Under the pieces are notes generated by a model. It was not told where the DNA came from. It saw only the letters and a program-made list of their open reading frames with translations, and did not search any database. Below are positions 24,022 through 33,014 of a DNA stretch of 56,463 nt, piece after piece; position 1 is the first letter of the stretch, and each line of letters begins with the position of its first letter. The DNA is from a virus. The translations under genes were made by a program, and so were the position numbers. Location of the stretch: positions 1 to 56,463 of IMG/VR virus record IMGVR_UViG_3300025400_000023; one strand, given 5' to 3'.

Positions 24022-24617
24022 TTTGCCCTACGCTCCTTCAGCATTTCTTCCCGTCTTGCAAGCGCCTGCACATTGGCAATGTGACCGATTTGCTGATTGA
24101 CCCGAGTATACAAGTCCTTCAATTCATTAGGCACATGGTATATCATGTAATCACTCAGCTCCTGATTCAACTTCTCCATCTGCAAATTGGCAATCGTGAT
24201 CTTGATTGCAGCCTCTTGGCCTTCATCGTTATTTGCATGGAGAGCAAATTCTTCCTGTTCCTTAACGTAATTCTTCAGCGAGTTATACGCTTGGAAGAAC
24301 TTGATGAGAGCATCACTTACCTGTTGGTAAATGAGGTTTTCATCAAATTCTGGCGGTGGCTCTTTTTTCTTTTTGACCTTCTTAACTGGCGCTACATCTG
24401 CAGTCGACTGCAGTTCTTCCTTCTTCCCAAAGACAGCACTCAGGAACCCAAGAAGACCTTTGGCTTTCTTTTGTACTGTCTTAACGTCTTTGACAACTCC
24501 ATCAACTTCATGGGCAATGTCAGTAACAATTTGCCGCCCTTCTTTGTACATCTCGCAAGCATCTTTGCAGAGCTTGAAAGCGCCAGAAGCAAGGGCAACA
24601 AGTGTAAACGGATCAAT
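23898..24617 (-). CDS. helical protein with C-terminal membrane anchor, probable ATT start
   Basis: The first ATG is at 24551 (MYKEGRQIV), but the frame continues upstream as IDPFTLVALASGAFKLCKD, the hydrophobic N-terminus I expect for this family. It stops only at the previous gene's TAA. An ATT codon at 24617 follows GGAGTAACAA, so AUU is the likely start (239 aa instead of 217). The middle is Lys-rich and helical; the end (VLMLMWIWLMIISL) is a membrane anchor. Location suggests a lysis or envelope role. Function unknown. Confidence 0.65.
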   Translation of the reverse strand: MDPFTLVALASGAFKLCKDACEMYKEGRQIVTDIAHEVDGVVKDVKTVQKKAKGLLGFLSAVFGKKEELQSTADVAPVKKVKKKKEPPPEFDENLIYQQVSDALIKFFQAYNSLKNYVKEQEEFALHANNDEGQEAAIKITIANLQMEKLNQELSDYMIYHVPNELKDLYTRVNQQIGHIANVQALARREEMLKERRAKWQRRQKADLIRGRMVASAITVLMLMWIWLMIISLTHSPSY

Positions 24618-24620
24618 TTG

Positions 24621-24761
24621 TTACTCCGCCGCAGGTTGTTGTTGAGCTTGGGCTTCTTTCTGTACAGCCTCAATCAGTTGGAATACTTCTTGGAACGGTC
24701 TGGTTCCCAAGTAAGCCATGATCTGGTTAACGAGTTGTGTGGAGAGGGTGATCTTTTCCAT
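24621..24761 (-). CDS. 46-aa conserved small phage protein
   Basis: Read from ATG 24761 to TAA 24621-24623. The product (STQLVNQIMAYLGTRPFQEV, ending QQQPAAE) matches a widespread tiny phage protein with the LVNQxxxYLGTRPxxEV core, function unknown. It abuts the stop of the 76-aa gene upstream, and its own GGAG-TAA end provides the ribosome site for the next gene. Confidence 0.7.
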   Translation of the reverse strand: MEKITLSTQLVNQIMAYLGTRPFQEVFQLIEAVQKEAQAQQQPAAE

Positions 24762-24992
24762 TTAAGCTACCTTTGCAATTGCTGTGTGAAGGGGTGTCAG
24801 GTCTTGGGTTGTCCAGTAGGTCTTAGCTACCATGATCTCCAAGTGCGCCTTGTTTCTTTGCAGAGTGGCTGTCCATTCTGCGTCTGTTTCGTTCTCAGGC
24901 TTTGTGCCGTTGATGAGGTTCACACTATCGAGGGCAGCCTCATAGTGTTTCTGAATCTCTTCTGCGGTTAAAGTTTCTACGATGTCGGTCAT
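24762..24992 (-). CDS. 76-aa protein between fibre and lysis genes
   Basis: MTDIVETLTAEEIQKHYEAA, then a helical segment with NETDAEWTATLQRNKAHLEI. The size, acidity and position directly after a tail-fibre gene fit a small fibre-assembly chaperone, but no family is certain. It is transcribed with the three S74 fibre genes. Stop and next start are adjacent (TAA then ATG). Confidence 0.65.
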   Translation of the reverse strand: MTDIVETLTAEEIQKHYEAALDSVNLINGTKPENETDAEWTATLQRNKAHLEIMVAKTYWTTQDLTPLHTAIAKVA

Positions 24993-24994
24993 GG

Positions 24995-26542
24995 TTATGC
25001 TCCTTTAAGTGTGGCTACTTCAGCCTTTAGTGATTGAATTTCTGCGTTAAGTTCTTGAATTGCTTTTACAAGAACTGGAATAATTTCTGTATAAGCAATA
25101 CTTAAAGGTAACAATTCACCTTTATCATTTAATTCTTTAGTAGGTACATCAACGACTTCAGGTAATGTTTTTAACACATCTTGAGCAATTAAACCTGTTT
25201 TTACATCTTTTGATTCATCACTTTTCAGCGTGTAAAAAATTGTTCTCCACGGAGAAATAATACTTAATGCGTTTTCTATGTTACCTGTAATGTTTTTAAT
25301 TCTTTCATCTGAACCAGACAACCATGCTGTACTGTTGTAATTTAATTTGACATTAGGGCCCCCATTTGCAGTGCAAGCAACAGCAAAAACATTACCTCCA
25401 GCGCCATAAGGAGATAATCCAATACCCCAATCATATTGAGTACCATTTGCACTTGTTGGACTATTACCTAATGCTGTTGCTCCTGATACAAAATGAATAG
25501 TACATTCTGTATTAGTTCCTGTGTTTGCAGAGCCTAATTGCAAAACTCCATAACTTCCACCATTTGATGTACTTAACCATGCTTCAATTCTGCCATCTGT
25601 AGATGAAGAACCTGATTGTGTTCTTAATGTTGAATCTGCCGCACTTGTAGTTCCAATTAACAATCTACCACTATTATCTAGTGTCATTGCTTGGGTGTAA
25701 CTTATTGTTGTACCAGCAGTACCTGAAGGGGCAATATTGAATCTAAATGTTCCATTAGAAGCATCTAATTTAGAAGATGCCGCTGTATATGGATAAGTCC
25801 AATTACCAGAAGTATTTAAATAAGCGTTACTGCCTAATTCAAGTGTGGTTGCATCATTGCTTCTGCCTTGAATAAAACCACCAGCACCAAGTTGAAATGC
25901 CCTTGAATAAGAATACCAAGTAGCAGGACCAGCTCCTAGCCCTAGGTTACCTGACTGACTAAGTTGCAATAAATCAGAACTACTTGTATTGCATCTAACA
26001 ACTAAATTTGAATTTGATGCACTTGTTACACCTACTTGAATATTGTATGATTCTCCACCAGTTCCGCTATTTGTCAAACGTAATTTAACATTAGAATTAT
26101 CGTTACCATTGATTATAATTCCATCTGATTGATTATTAGATAATACTCTAGAAACTCCTGTAACATCTAATTGATAACTAGGACTACTTGTACCTATACC
26201 TAAATAGCCTGATGTGGTAAGGCGCATATATTCAGTATTATTAGTTCTAAATATCATTGGCGTAGAACTAGAAGAACCAAAAAATGCGCCAGTTGAATCT
26301 GAATAAATTCTTGCTTGACCAGCAGTTGGTCCAAGATTTAATAAACCAGAAGTACCATTTGTTAATGCTAAAGTGTAATTGCCATCAAAACTTAAATTAG
26401 ACCCAGTAGCCAAAGCACTTGTACTAGACGCATACACCACACCATTTGCTGTATACGGGGCTGTTATGTTTGCGGCAGTACTTTGCGTTGTTCCATCAGG
26501 AAACGTGACTGCGGGGGATGAACCGTTAAGAGTAAGTGACAT
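24995..26542 (-). CDS. tail fibre with S74 autochaperone, paralogue 1 (515 aa)
   Basis: Ser/Thr/Asn/Gly-rich beta shaft with the recurring ALDNSGRLLIGTTS-type turn motif. The C-terminal ~110 residues form a Peptidase_S74 intramolecular chaperone: GSDERIKNITGNIENAL, KTGLIAQDVLKTLPEVV, then a coiled coil (IQELNAEIQSLKAEVATLKG). The Ser of SDERIK is the expected self-cleavage site. The chaperone trimerises the fibre and is released. Host-receptor binding is the likely role. Two further S74 fibre genes precede it. Confidence 0.85.
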   Translation of the reverse strand: MSLTLNGSSPAVTFPDGTTQSTAANITAPYTANGVVYASSTSALATGSNLSFDGNYTLALTNGTSGLLNLGPTAGQARIYSDSTGAFFGSSSSTPMIFRTNNTEYMRLTTSGYLGIGTSSPSYQLDVTGVSRVLSNNQSDGIIINGNDNSNVKLRLTNSGTGGESYNIQVGVTSASNSNLVVRCNTSSSDLLQLSQSGNLGLGAGPATWYSYSRAFQLGAGGFIQGRSNDATTLELGSNAYLNTSGNWTYPYTAASSKLDASNGTFRFNIAPSGTAGTTISYTQAMTLDNSGRLLIGTTSAADSTLRTQSGSSSTDGRIEAWLSTSNGGSYGVLQLGSANTGTNTECTIHFVSGATALGNSPTSANGTQYDWGIGLSPYGAGGNVFAVACTANGGPNVKLNYNSTAWLSGSDERIKNITGNIENALSIISPWRTIFYTLKSDESKDVKTGLIAQDVLKTLPEVVDVPTKELNDKGELLPLSIAYTEIIPVLVKAIQELNAEIQSLKAEVATLKGA

Positions 26543-26543
26543 A

Positions 26544-27704
26544 TTAGATTCCTACCTTTGCTTTTAATGCCGTGATTTCTGCGGCTTGAGCGGTTACTAG
26601 GGTGTTAAGTTCTTGGATGGCTTTGATGAGCATGGGGACAAACACGCTGTATTTAACTGACTTTGTTGTTGTCCCCAAATCGTTCCCATCTTTGTCTTTG
26701 TCTGGTGATTCATCAATCATTGATGGGAAGACTTGCTCTAGCTCTTGTGCAATGACACCAATTTGTTTGTGATTTTCATAATCACCTTTAAGGTTGTAAT
26801 TGCGAACTTGTACTTTTAATAAGTCAGCAAGTTTTGGAGTTGCATCAACAATGTTTTCTTTTAGTTTGGCATCGGAAATAGAACCATAACTATTGTTGGT
26901 GTTTTGAACATTACCGTTTCCATATACCCTAAATTGCAAAGAAGATGAACCTGCATAACCTTCTATCAATCTGAATGTTGTTCCAGCAGATGTGGACGAA
27001 TCTAAAATTAAAACAGCATCTGTGTATGAAGATGTATCTGCTCTTAAATACCCAACCCTACTATTCGTTGTCGATTTAACAACTGATAAAGGATAAACAT
27101 AACTTGTAGTCCCCACTAACAAGTTACCACTAGAGTCTATACGCATTCGTTCTGAATATGATGAACCTGTGTATTGTGAAAAAGCTAAACCTGTCGATCC
27201 AGATGTAGTACCAAGAACAGATAAACGTTGTTCTTGAAATACTGTGCTACCACCCAAGTAGGTATTAGTACCGCCAAGAGAAGAATCACCACGAACATCA
27301 AGCGGTGTTGCTGGGCTTGTTGTACCAATTCCCAACCTACCATTATTATCTAGTGTCATTGCTTGGGTAAAAGTTTGTCCATATTTGGTTGTGCTTGTAC
27401 CAGTTTCAAAAATCAACTGACGAGTTGAACTTTCACGTAAACGCCAAGCCAAACGATTACTACCACCGTCACTTCTGTCAAGCCAAACAAATGGGTCATC
27501 ACTAGATTGTCCAATTGCAATAGAAGCATTGGCATTTGCGGTAATGTCTAAAGGATAAGCAGGGCTACTTGTGCCTATACCAACATATTGACTTGTATTG
27601 ATCGTAACCGCAGTTGTTCCTGCTGTTTGGAGTGCAAGGCTTCCTGATGTGTCACTTGTGACCACCACGCCCGCTGTGGTTGATGCGTTTATGCTTGCGG
27701 TCAT
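26544..27704 (-). CDS. tail fibre with S74 autochaperone, paralogue 2 (386 aa)
   Basis: Shorter shaft with the same MTLDNNGRLGIGTTSPATPL motif as paralogue 1, so the two share a recent origin. The C-terminal S74 domain starts at SISDAKLKENI, continues HKQIGVIAQELEQVFPSMI and ends in a coiled coil (ELNTLVTAQAAEITALKAKV). Self-cleavage is expected before SD. One base separates it from the next gene. Possibly a second receptor-binding specificity or an alternative tip. Confidence 0.85.
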   Translation of the reverse strand: MTASINASTTAGVVVTSDTSGSLALQTAGTTAVTINTSQYVGIGTSSPAYPLDITANANASIAIGQSSDDPFVWLDRSDGGSNRLAWRLRESSTRQLIFETGTSTTKYGQTFTQAMTLDNNGRLGIGTTSPATPLDVRGDSSLGGTNTYLGGSTVFQEQRLSVLGTTSGSTGLAFSQYTGSSYSERMRIDSSGNLLVGTTSYVYPLSVVKSTTNSRVGYLRADTSSYTDAVLILDSSTSAGTTFRLIEGYAGSSSLQFRVYGNGNVQNTNNSYGSISDAKLKENIVDATPKLADLLKVQVRNYNLKGDYENHKQIGVIAQELEQVFPSMIDESPDKDKDGNDLGTTTKSVKYSVFVPMLIKAIQELNTLVTAQAAEITALKAKVGI

Positions 27705-27705
27705 G

Positions 27706-29442
27706 TTATGCTCCTACTTTCGCTTTAAGTGCGTTGAGTTCTGCCGAGAGTTCTTTTACTGCGTTGATCAATGGGGTAATAAACATTTCTCTTGAAATAC
27801 CTTGAATACCATCAGGGCCTTCTTCCCAGCCATTAAAACTTGTAATACCTTGTGCATCCATTACAGCTTTAACTTCTTGAGCAATAAGACCATGCATTAC
27901 AAGATTTGTATCAAGATTGTTTTCTTGTCTATATCTTGGATGATTTTTTGGCAGTTCGTTTTGTGCAATCCAAGTATATGTTTTTGGTTGTAAAGCAGTA
28001 ATAAACGCTAAACCAATTGTGTCATTTTGAATGTTTGTTTTTAATGATTGATCTGATGTTTGAGTCCATGTACCTGTACTTGTGTAATTTAAATGTACAT
28101 TACCACCACTACTTCCAATTGTTACTGTATTTGAACCATTGCCTCCTACGCTAGATCCAATAACAATTTCATATGTGTTGTTGTTGGCACTTCCACCGCA
28201 GTTATATCCAATATAGGTATTATTAGAACCAGTTGTTAAAGCGGGGCTTAAAGTTCCAGCATAAGTACCCAAACACACATTTTGTGCGCCTGATGTTACG
28301 TTATACCCAGCTTGAAAGCCTAATGCTGTATTGTTAGCGCCTGAAGTAATTGCTTGAATGGCTTGGGAACCCAAAGCAGTATTACCTGTTCCTGTTACAC
28401 CACCACCATTACCACCTAAAGCAGTATATCCAATACCAGTATTGTCATTAACAGTTGACCAATACCCAGCATAAGAACCTAAAAATGTTGACCTAGTTCC
28501 TGTGGTATTGCTATACCCTGCTTGATAACCTACTGCAGTGTTGTAAGAGGCTGTGGTGTTTAGACCAAGAGCACACATACCCAAAGCCGTATTAGCAACA
28601 CCTGTTGTATTTGAATTTAAGGTTGGATAATAAGAAGAACTATTTCCACCACCAACACCTACGTTGTTGCTACCTGTAGTATTACTTTGTAATACTTGAT
28701 ATCCAATTGCAGTATTAAAAGATGCTGTTGTATTGCTAAACAATGCAGAATCGCCAACTGCAACGTTTCCTGCACCAGATGTATTTTGATAACTAGCCAA
28801 CCTACCAACGGCCGTATTGCTGTCACCTGTTGTTTTTGCAAGAGCAGCATATCCAATTGCAGTTATGTTATTTATTGCTCCAGTTGATCCACCTAATGCG
28901 CCACCAGTACCATAACCAACACCTACGTTACTTGTACCTGTTGTGTTGTTGTAAAAAGATTGATAACCAATTGCTGTATTGTTAGATGCTGTGGTGTTGG
29001 AGTAGAGAGCTTGAGTACCAACTGCAGAATTATAGCTTCCAGTAGTATTTGCTTGTAATGAATAATTTCCAAAAGCTACATTATTTGCACCACTAGTATT
29101 TGAGCCTAAAGTTGTTCTTCCAAAAGCATCATTTACAGAGCCAGAAGTTAATGAATTTAAAGCAAATCTGCCAAAAGCATTATTGGTGTTCCCAGAATAG
29201 GAACTAGACATTGCGCTATAACCAACAACAGTTGAATAAATATCAGAACCACCACCCAATCCAACAGTCAATCCATGAATGGTCGAATCAGCAGTAGTCG
29301 TAATCGAAGTGAACGATGGAGATGTACCCGATACTGCAATCGTACCTGATGTGCTGGGTGTGGTTAATGTTACCGTTACCGCATCGGTAGGTTGAATGGT
29401 TGTAGAACCTGACGTATTTCCGTTTAGAACAATGGCGCCCAT
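27706..29442 (-). CDS. tail fibre with YadA-type repeats and S74 domain, paralogue 3 (578 aa)
   Basis: Residues about 71-425 hold some 18 repeats of mostly 17 residues of the form N-x-A-x-G-x-x-x-L-x-x-N-T-T-G. This is the left-handed beta-roll seen in trimeric adhesin heads. The S74 chaperone starts near 462 (TSDQSLKTNIQND) and includes VMHGLIAQEVKAVMDAQ and a final coiled coil. Such a head would bind glycans or outer-membrane proteins. The repeat DNA suggests growth by slippage or recombination. Confidence 0.85.
   Translation of the reverse strand: MGAIVLNGNTSGSTTIQPTDAVTVTLTTPSTSGTIAVSGTSPSFTSITTTADSTIHGLTVGLGGGSDIYSTVVGYSAMSSSYSGNTNNAFGRFALNSLTSGSVNDAFGRTTLGSNTSGANNVAFGNYSLQANTTGSYNSAVGTQALYSNTTASNNTAIGYQSFYNNTTGTSNVGVGYGTGGALGGSTGAINNITAIGYAALAKTTGDSNTAVGRLASYQNTSGAGNVAVGDSALFSNTTASFNTAIGYQVLQSNTTGSNNVGVGGGNSSSYYPTLNSNTTGVANTALGMCALGLNTTASYNTAVGYQAGYSNTTGTRSTFLGSYAGYWSTVNDNTGIGYTALGGNGGGVTGTGNTALGSQAIQAITSGANNTALGFQAGYNVTSGAQNVCLGTYAGTLSPALTTGSNNTYIGYNCGGSANNNTYEIVIGSSVGGNGSNTVTIGSSGGNVHLNYTSTGTWTQTSDQSLKTNIQNDTIGLAFITALQPKTYTWIAQNELPKNHPRYRQENNLDTNLVMHGLIAQEVKAVMDAQGITSFNGWEEGPDGIQGISREMFITPLINAVKELSAELNALKAKVGA
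28168..29232 (-). repeat. ~51-bp coding repeats of the YadA-like beta-roll
   Basis: About 18 units, most of 17 codons, for example NTAVGRLASYQNTSGAG, NVAVGDSALFSNTTASF and NTAIGYQVLQSNTTGSN in succession. A few units carry insertions, such as near the GGALGGSTGA segment. The DNA is diverged enough to remain stable. Confidence 0.8.
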
Positions 29443-29457
29443 GTTAATCCTTTAGTA

Positions 29458-30252
29458 TTAGAGTACGACCCACCTAGAGCCGCTAGGAATTGTAATGACC
29501 ACACCCGAGTTGATCGTGATCGGCCCTGTACTCTCTCCGCTTGTACCGCTTTGGAAAGTATAGCTCGAAGTGATGGTTTGGTTGTTGACATAAATACAGC
29601 CAGATGCGTTAGCTCCACCAATACCGCCCCAGATCGACCCGTTGTACCCCTCAAATTGATTGAGCGTGGTATTGAATCGGATCATGCCTGTAGCTGGACT
29701 ACCGGGTTCCTGCGCTGTTGTTCCCGATGGAACTGTGATCGCACCTGTACCACCAAATGTCACCGTACCTGTGCCGTCCGTACTCAGCGTAGAAAACGTG
29801 GCAGAACTAACCGTGATGGTCGGTGTATACGTTACCGCAGAAACATAGTCTGTACCGTTGAACACGACCAGCGTATTCTTACCCGATGGAACCGTTACCC
29901 CTGTCTGACCTGATGCCTTGACTGTAACCGTATAAGATGAACCATTGATTACATAGTATGTCTTACTGGATGTGGGAGCCGTGATCGTGACGTTAGCCGT
30001 TAAGCTTGTAACGTCCAAAATAGCATACTGGGCCGTAGTCGTTGTGATCCCTGTGGATGAACTACTTCCTGCCGTATTCGCCAAAGTCAAAGCATTGGCC
30101 GTGAAATTAGCTTGTGTTAAGGCAAGACTACCCGCAATCGCAATATCCAAATACTGCGTTAAGCCATTGTTTACGTCATTACCCCAAGTACCAGATTCAG
30201 TACCTGTCGTGATAATCGGTAAACTTAATAGTGACGTTGGTGTGATTGCCAT
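29458..30252 (-). CDS. tail fibre / structural protein, 264 aa
   Basis: Begins ITPTSLLSLPIITTGTESGT followed by WGNDVNNGLTQYLDIAIAGS, a fibre N-terminus common in podophages. The middle is a Thr/Val beta region, and the end (QTITSSYTFQSGTSGESTGP then ITIPSGSRWVVL) is nearly shared with the 31156-31971 protein. It lacks an S74 domain, so it probably attaches fibres to the tail or forms a short fibre. The shared RWVV ending may be a trimerisation or assembly motif. Confidence 0.75.
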   Translation of the reverse strand: MAITPTSLLSLPIITTGTESGTWGNDVNNGLTQYLDIAIAGSLALTQANFTANALTLANTAGSSSSTGITTTTAQYAILDVTSLTANVTITAPTSSKTYYVINGSSYTVTVKASGQTGVTVPSGKNTLVVFNGTDYVSAVTYTPTITVSSATFSTLSTDGTGTVTFGGTGAITVPSGTTAQEPGSPATGMIRFNTTLNQFEGYNGSIWGGIGGANASGCIYVNNQTITSSYTFQSGTSGESTGPITINSGVVITIPSGSRWVVL

Positions 30253-30259
30253 GTTGTCC

Positions 30260-31156
30260 TCATTGCGTTGGTACTATAACCCAATTGGGGGAATCTGAAT
30301 CATTGATTACCGACCAACCGGGTGTCTGCCCATCCCCTATATTTTGCCACGAAGGGTTCTGGCTGTCATTAATTAAAAACCATCCAATCACAGTATTTCC
30401 ATCTGCCATTGTGACTGATTCTGTCAAGCTAACATTGGCTCCAAACTGGATGGCTTCTATATCCTTTAAGGTAGTGGTTTCTACCAAACTAACGATAAAT
30501 CCTTGATTTGCCGTTGGCGTATCTGCTACCCCAAAATTCTCAGTTACCGAGAACAAATAGATGGTACTGATACCCTCTACCTCAGCTACCCCAATGTTTT
30601 CTGTAATGGCAAAGTAGTAAGTATCCGCCTCAGAATTGTTATCCAGCATTGTCAAAGATTCGGCAATGGTCTGGGCAAACTGGGCCAGAATAGTTGGGTT
30701 ATCCGCTAAAGTAGTACCCTCGGTCAATGACTCCAAGAACGCAGATGTTTGAGTACTTGAATCAGCCAATCCTGAATTCTCTGTGCGGCTAACGCTAAAC
30801 TGCGCTGACATAGAGAGCACATCTGCTATACCTGAATTCTCCGTATCAGATGCCGCAAACTGTGCGTTAATCGTATCTACATCGGCAACGGTTATATTTT
30901 CAGTATCTGTGAAATAGAACGCTGAAGTCTGGGTGCTAGAGTCAGAATTACTCAATCCCTCAACTATAGTCTCATAAAACACATCTTGTTCTGAATCCGT
31001 GTTGTTGGATGTAAGCGCCTCGGTAATAGAGTAAAAAAACGCAAATACTTGAGTACTAGAATCCGCTATCGCTATGTTTTCGGTTAACGACAAAACATAA
31101 GAATTACTGCCCGTTGATGCAAACGGTGATTGGGCAAAAGCGGATAAGCCAAACAT
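30260..31156 (-). CDS. tail fibre with strict 20-residue repeats, 298 aa
   Basis: Start at ATG 31156 (MFGLSAFAQSPFAS), overlapping the upstream TGA as TGATG with GGTGGTGG ahead of it; a frame from 31171 is less likely. From residue 26, eleven full 20-residue units plus a partial twelfth follow the pattern (T)-E-x3-[hydrophobic]-x-D. Examples are ENITVADVDTINAQFAASDT and ENSGIADVLSMSAQFSVSRT. The tip is Trp/Asn-rich (SQNPSWQNIGDGQTPGW, SPNWVIVPTQ). Exact periodicity implies a solenoid or stacked-strand shaft. Confidence 0.75.
   Translation of the reverse strand: MFGLSAFAQSPFASTGSNSYVLSLTENIAIADSSTQVFAFFYSITEALTSNNTDSEQDVFYETIVEGLSNSDSSTQTSAFYFTDTENITVADVDTINAQFAASDTENSGIADVLSMSAQFSVSRTENSGLADSSTQTSAFLESLTEGTTLADNPTILAQFAQTIAESLTMLDNNSEADTYYFAITENIGVAEVEGISTIYLFSVTENFGVADTPTANQGFIVSLVETTTLKDIEAIQFGANVSLTESVTMADGNTVIGWFLINDSQNPSWQNIGDGQTPGWSVINDSDSPNWVIVPTQ
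30365..31081 (-). repeat. twelve 60-bp coding repeats in the fibre shaft
   Basis: Units of exactly 20 codons without a single length change, conserved mainly at the T-E start and the A-D positions while the DNA sequence has diverged. No insertion or deletion in twelve copies indicates strong structural constraint on repeat length. Confidence 0.75.
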
Positions 31157-31971
31157 CAGGCCACCACCCATCTAGATCCACTAGGAACCGTAATGCTCAC
31201 ACCGCTTGATAGCGTAATCGGGCCAACTGAATGGGCTGCATACCCACTTGGAATTGAGTAAGACGTGCTGATGGTCTGGTTGTTTACAAACAAACCGTTA
31301 CCTACAATTGACTGTCCATTGGTTTTGAAGTTTGCAGACGTATCCAGCTGAGCACTTTGTGACCCATTGGTATAAAACGACAAAGGCAAATATGTACCTG
31401 TACCGTTGATTCCTGAAACCAACTGAACATCGGTCGTGCCATTGGTTGCAATCAGAATCTTACTGGCGTTTGTAGGATCGCTATTGTTCGTAGCTTGCCA
31501 AGATGCCGCAGTAGATGTTCCATTGGGCAGCGCATAAATACCCGTTGTACTGTTTGTTGTACTGGTCTGGAACGCAAATCTACTGTTGAACGTGGCGTTG
31601 GTGAAGTCCGCTTGGAATCTTTGTGCTGTGTATCCAGCAAATACAACATTGTTGCTTGGGTCTAAATTAACAGACTTTTCAGCAGGGTAAGTGATAAAGA
31701 TATTAACCGTACCACTAAATGATGCCGCTGCCCCCGAGTTATTAGAGGACAGAATGGTTGTTCTAGATAAAGAAGGAGTTACAGAGCTATACGTTCCATA
31801 ACCCACTTCCCAGTTGCCAGATACATCCGTTGCGGCGTAGTAAGTCGTATTACCGCTGGTCAAAGCGGTAAAGTTCTGAAACCCAGTTACAGGAGTCGTA
31901 CCAAGAGTAAAGCTACCCGTTGTATACGAGGTGCTCTGTACCTGAACTCTATCGGCAACTTGCAGGGCCAT
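31156..31971 (-). CDS. tail structural protein, 271 aa
   Basis: The N-terminus (DRVQVQSTSYTTGSFTLGTT then VTGFQNFTALTSGNTTYYAA) and YPAEKSVNLDPSNNVVF match a family of podophage tail-fibre anchor or neck proteins. The C-terminus (SYSIPSGYAAHSVGPITLSS then SGSRWVVA) is shared with the 29458-30252 protein. All-beta composition. It likely connects fibres to the tail hub. Confidence 0.7.
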   Translation of the reverse strand: MALQVADRVQVQSTSYTTGSFTLGTTPVTGFQNFTALTSGNTTYYAATDVSGNWEVGYGTYSSVTPSLSRTTILSSNNSGAAASFSGTVNIFITYPAEKSVNLDPSNNVVFAGYTAQRFQADFTNATFNSRFAFQTSTTNSTTGIYALPNGTSTAASWQATNNSDPTNASKILIATNGTTDVQLVSGINGTGTYLPLSFYTNGSQSAQLDTSANFKTNGQSIVGNGLFVNNQTISTSYSIPSGYAAHSVGPITLSSGVSITVPSGSRWVVA

Positions 31972-31983
31972 TTAAAGCCCCAA

Positions 31984-32589
31984 TCAAGATGTAGCAGTTG
32001 TGCTATATGTAACTGATACGGTATCGCCCGCAGTCGTAGTCTTGGCCGTACCAAAGTTACCCTCTGAGTACAAAACACCAGCAGTAGAACTTTGTGTGCT
32101 AACAGCACCTGTACCAGTCACCAAGAAACAACCGTAAATTGTACCGCCTGATCCTGTGATCGTGTAAGTAATCGCTGTAGCAGTACTTGATGTCACATTA
32201 GAAGGAGTAGAGCCTGTGGATGTAGATGAAGCAAAAACAGCCGTACCACGCACCGCAGAACCACCAACTGTATAAGCAGTAAATTCTTTACCGCCACCAA
32301 CCAATGTGGTCATGGTGTCAGTAGCAGCAGGTGTCAAGCTGGCATTGGTCAAACCCAAATATGGTCCAACAACTGTGTAAGAGCTACCTTTAAGTAGCGT
32401 ATCAAGCATCAATTGCTTACCTACAGCTACCACCAAATTAGGAAAATTCTCTTCCCATTTCAAATTGCCGTTTGCGTCATGGCAAACAACGTGATACCAA
32501 CCTTCAATACCCATGCCTTCAGGCACTTTGGCATTGGCATTAAGTGTAGCTACTGCGTAGTCTCCACATCCTTGAGTTTCGTTTGTCAT
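31984..32589 (-). CDS. structural protein, 201 aa
   Basis: Charged N-terminal 60 residues (EGWYHVVCHDANGNLKWEEN, NLVVAVGKQLMLDTLL) then a Thr/Ser/Gly-rich beta region. The N-terminal pattern recurs in podophage virion proteins located near the adaptor genes. Probably a tail or head-tail surface protein. Nine bases separate it from its upstream neighbour. Confidence 0.65.
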   Translation of the reverse strand: MTNETQGCGDYAVATLNANAKVPEGMGIEGWYHVVCHDANGNLKWEENFPNLVVAVGKQLMLDTLLKGSSYTVVGPYLGLTNASLTPAATDTMTTLVGGGKEFTAYTVGGSAVRGTAVFASSTSTGSTPSNVTSSTATAITYTITGSGGTIYGCFLVTGTGAVSTQSSTAGVLYSEGNFGTAKTTTAGDTVSVTYSTTATS

Positions 32590-32597
32590 GTTTGCTC

Positions 32598-33014
32598 CTA
32601 GTTTGAACTACGAATTAATGCCGTTGTTGCAGAGTTAACTGGCATTGTAATGGTGAAATTAACTTGAGATTTGTCTGCCCCAAAATCTAAAACAACAATA
32701 GATTTGTTGCCCTTGCTTACGTTATAAAGCAAAGCGCACCGAGCAGTAATGTTTGAATTGGGCCACACCACATTGTTGAAATTAACATATGCCGTGTAAC
32801 CATAAACATTGACTGTTGCCCCTGTTACCAACTGCCCACCAGCCGTATACCCAGTAGCAACAACTTCATTGGTCGATGAATAAACAGTCGTAGAAGCATT
32901 GATGCTTGCATTACCCGTGTACAAAGCAAAGTAAAGCGTATCCGTCAAAAGGTTATGAACCCCCTGATACAACTCAGCTTTGAACGATGTGGTTTGCGTT
33001 TGGACTATGCTCAT
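32598..33014 (-). CDS. structural protein, 138 aa
   Basis: Starts QTQTTSFKAELYQGVHNL and contains DTLYFALYTGNASINASTTV and NEVVATGYTAGGQL, an arrangement I associate with small beta-sandwich tail proteins near the adaptor. Start overlaps the adaptor stop by four bases. The role could be tail completion or a decoration; uncertain. Confidence 0.68.
   Translation of the reverse strand: MSIVQTQTTSFKAELYQGVHNLLTDTLYFALYTGNASINASTTVYSSTNEVVATGYTAGGQLVTGATVNVYGYTAYVNFNNVVWPNSNITARCALLYNVSKGNKSIVVLDFGADKSQVNFTITMPVNSATTALIRSSN

Noticed and set aside
24006-24971. 321-codon plus frame opposite the lysis region
   Set aside because: Antisense shadow of three genuine genes. The product is Leu/Cys-rich in the manner of reverse-complement translations, and no ribosome site is present.
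28168-29232. Regular repeats considered as a CRISPR array
   Set aside because: The repeats are in frame, diverged and encode a beta-roll; there are no constant repeats separated by unique spacers.
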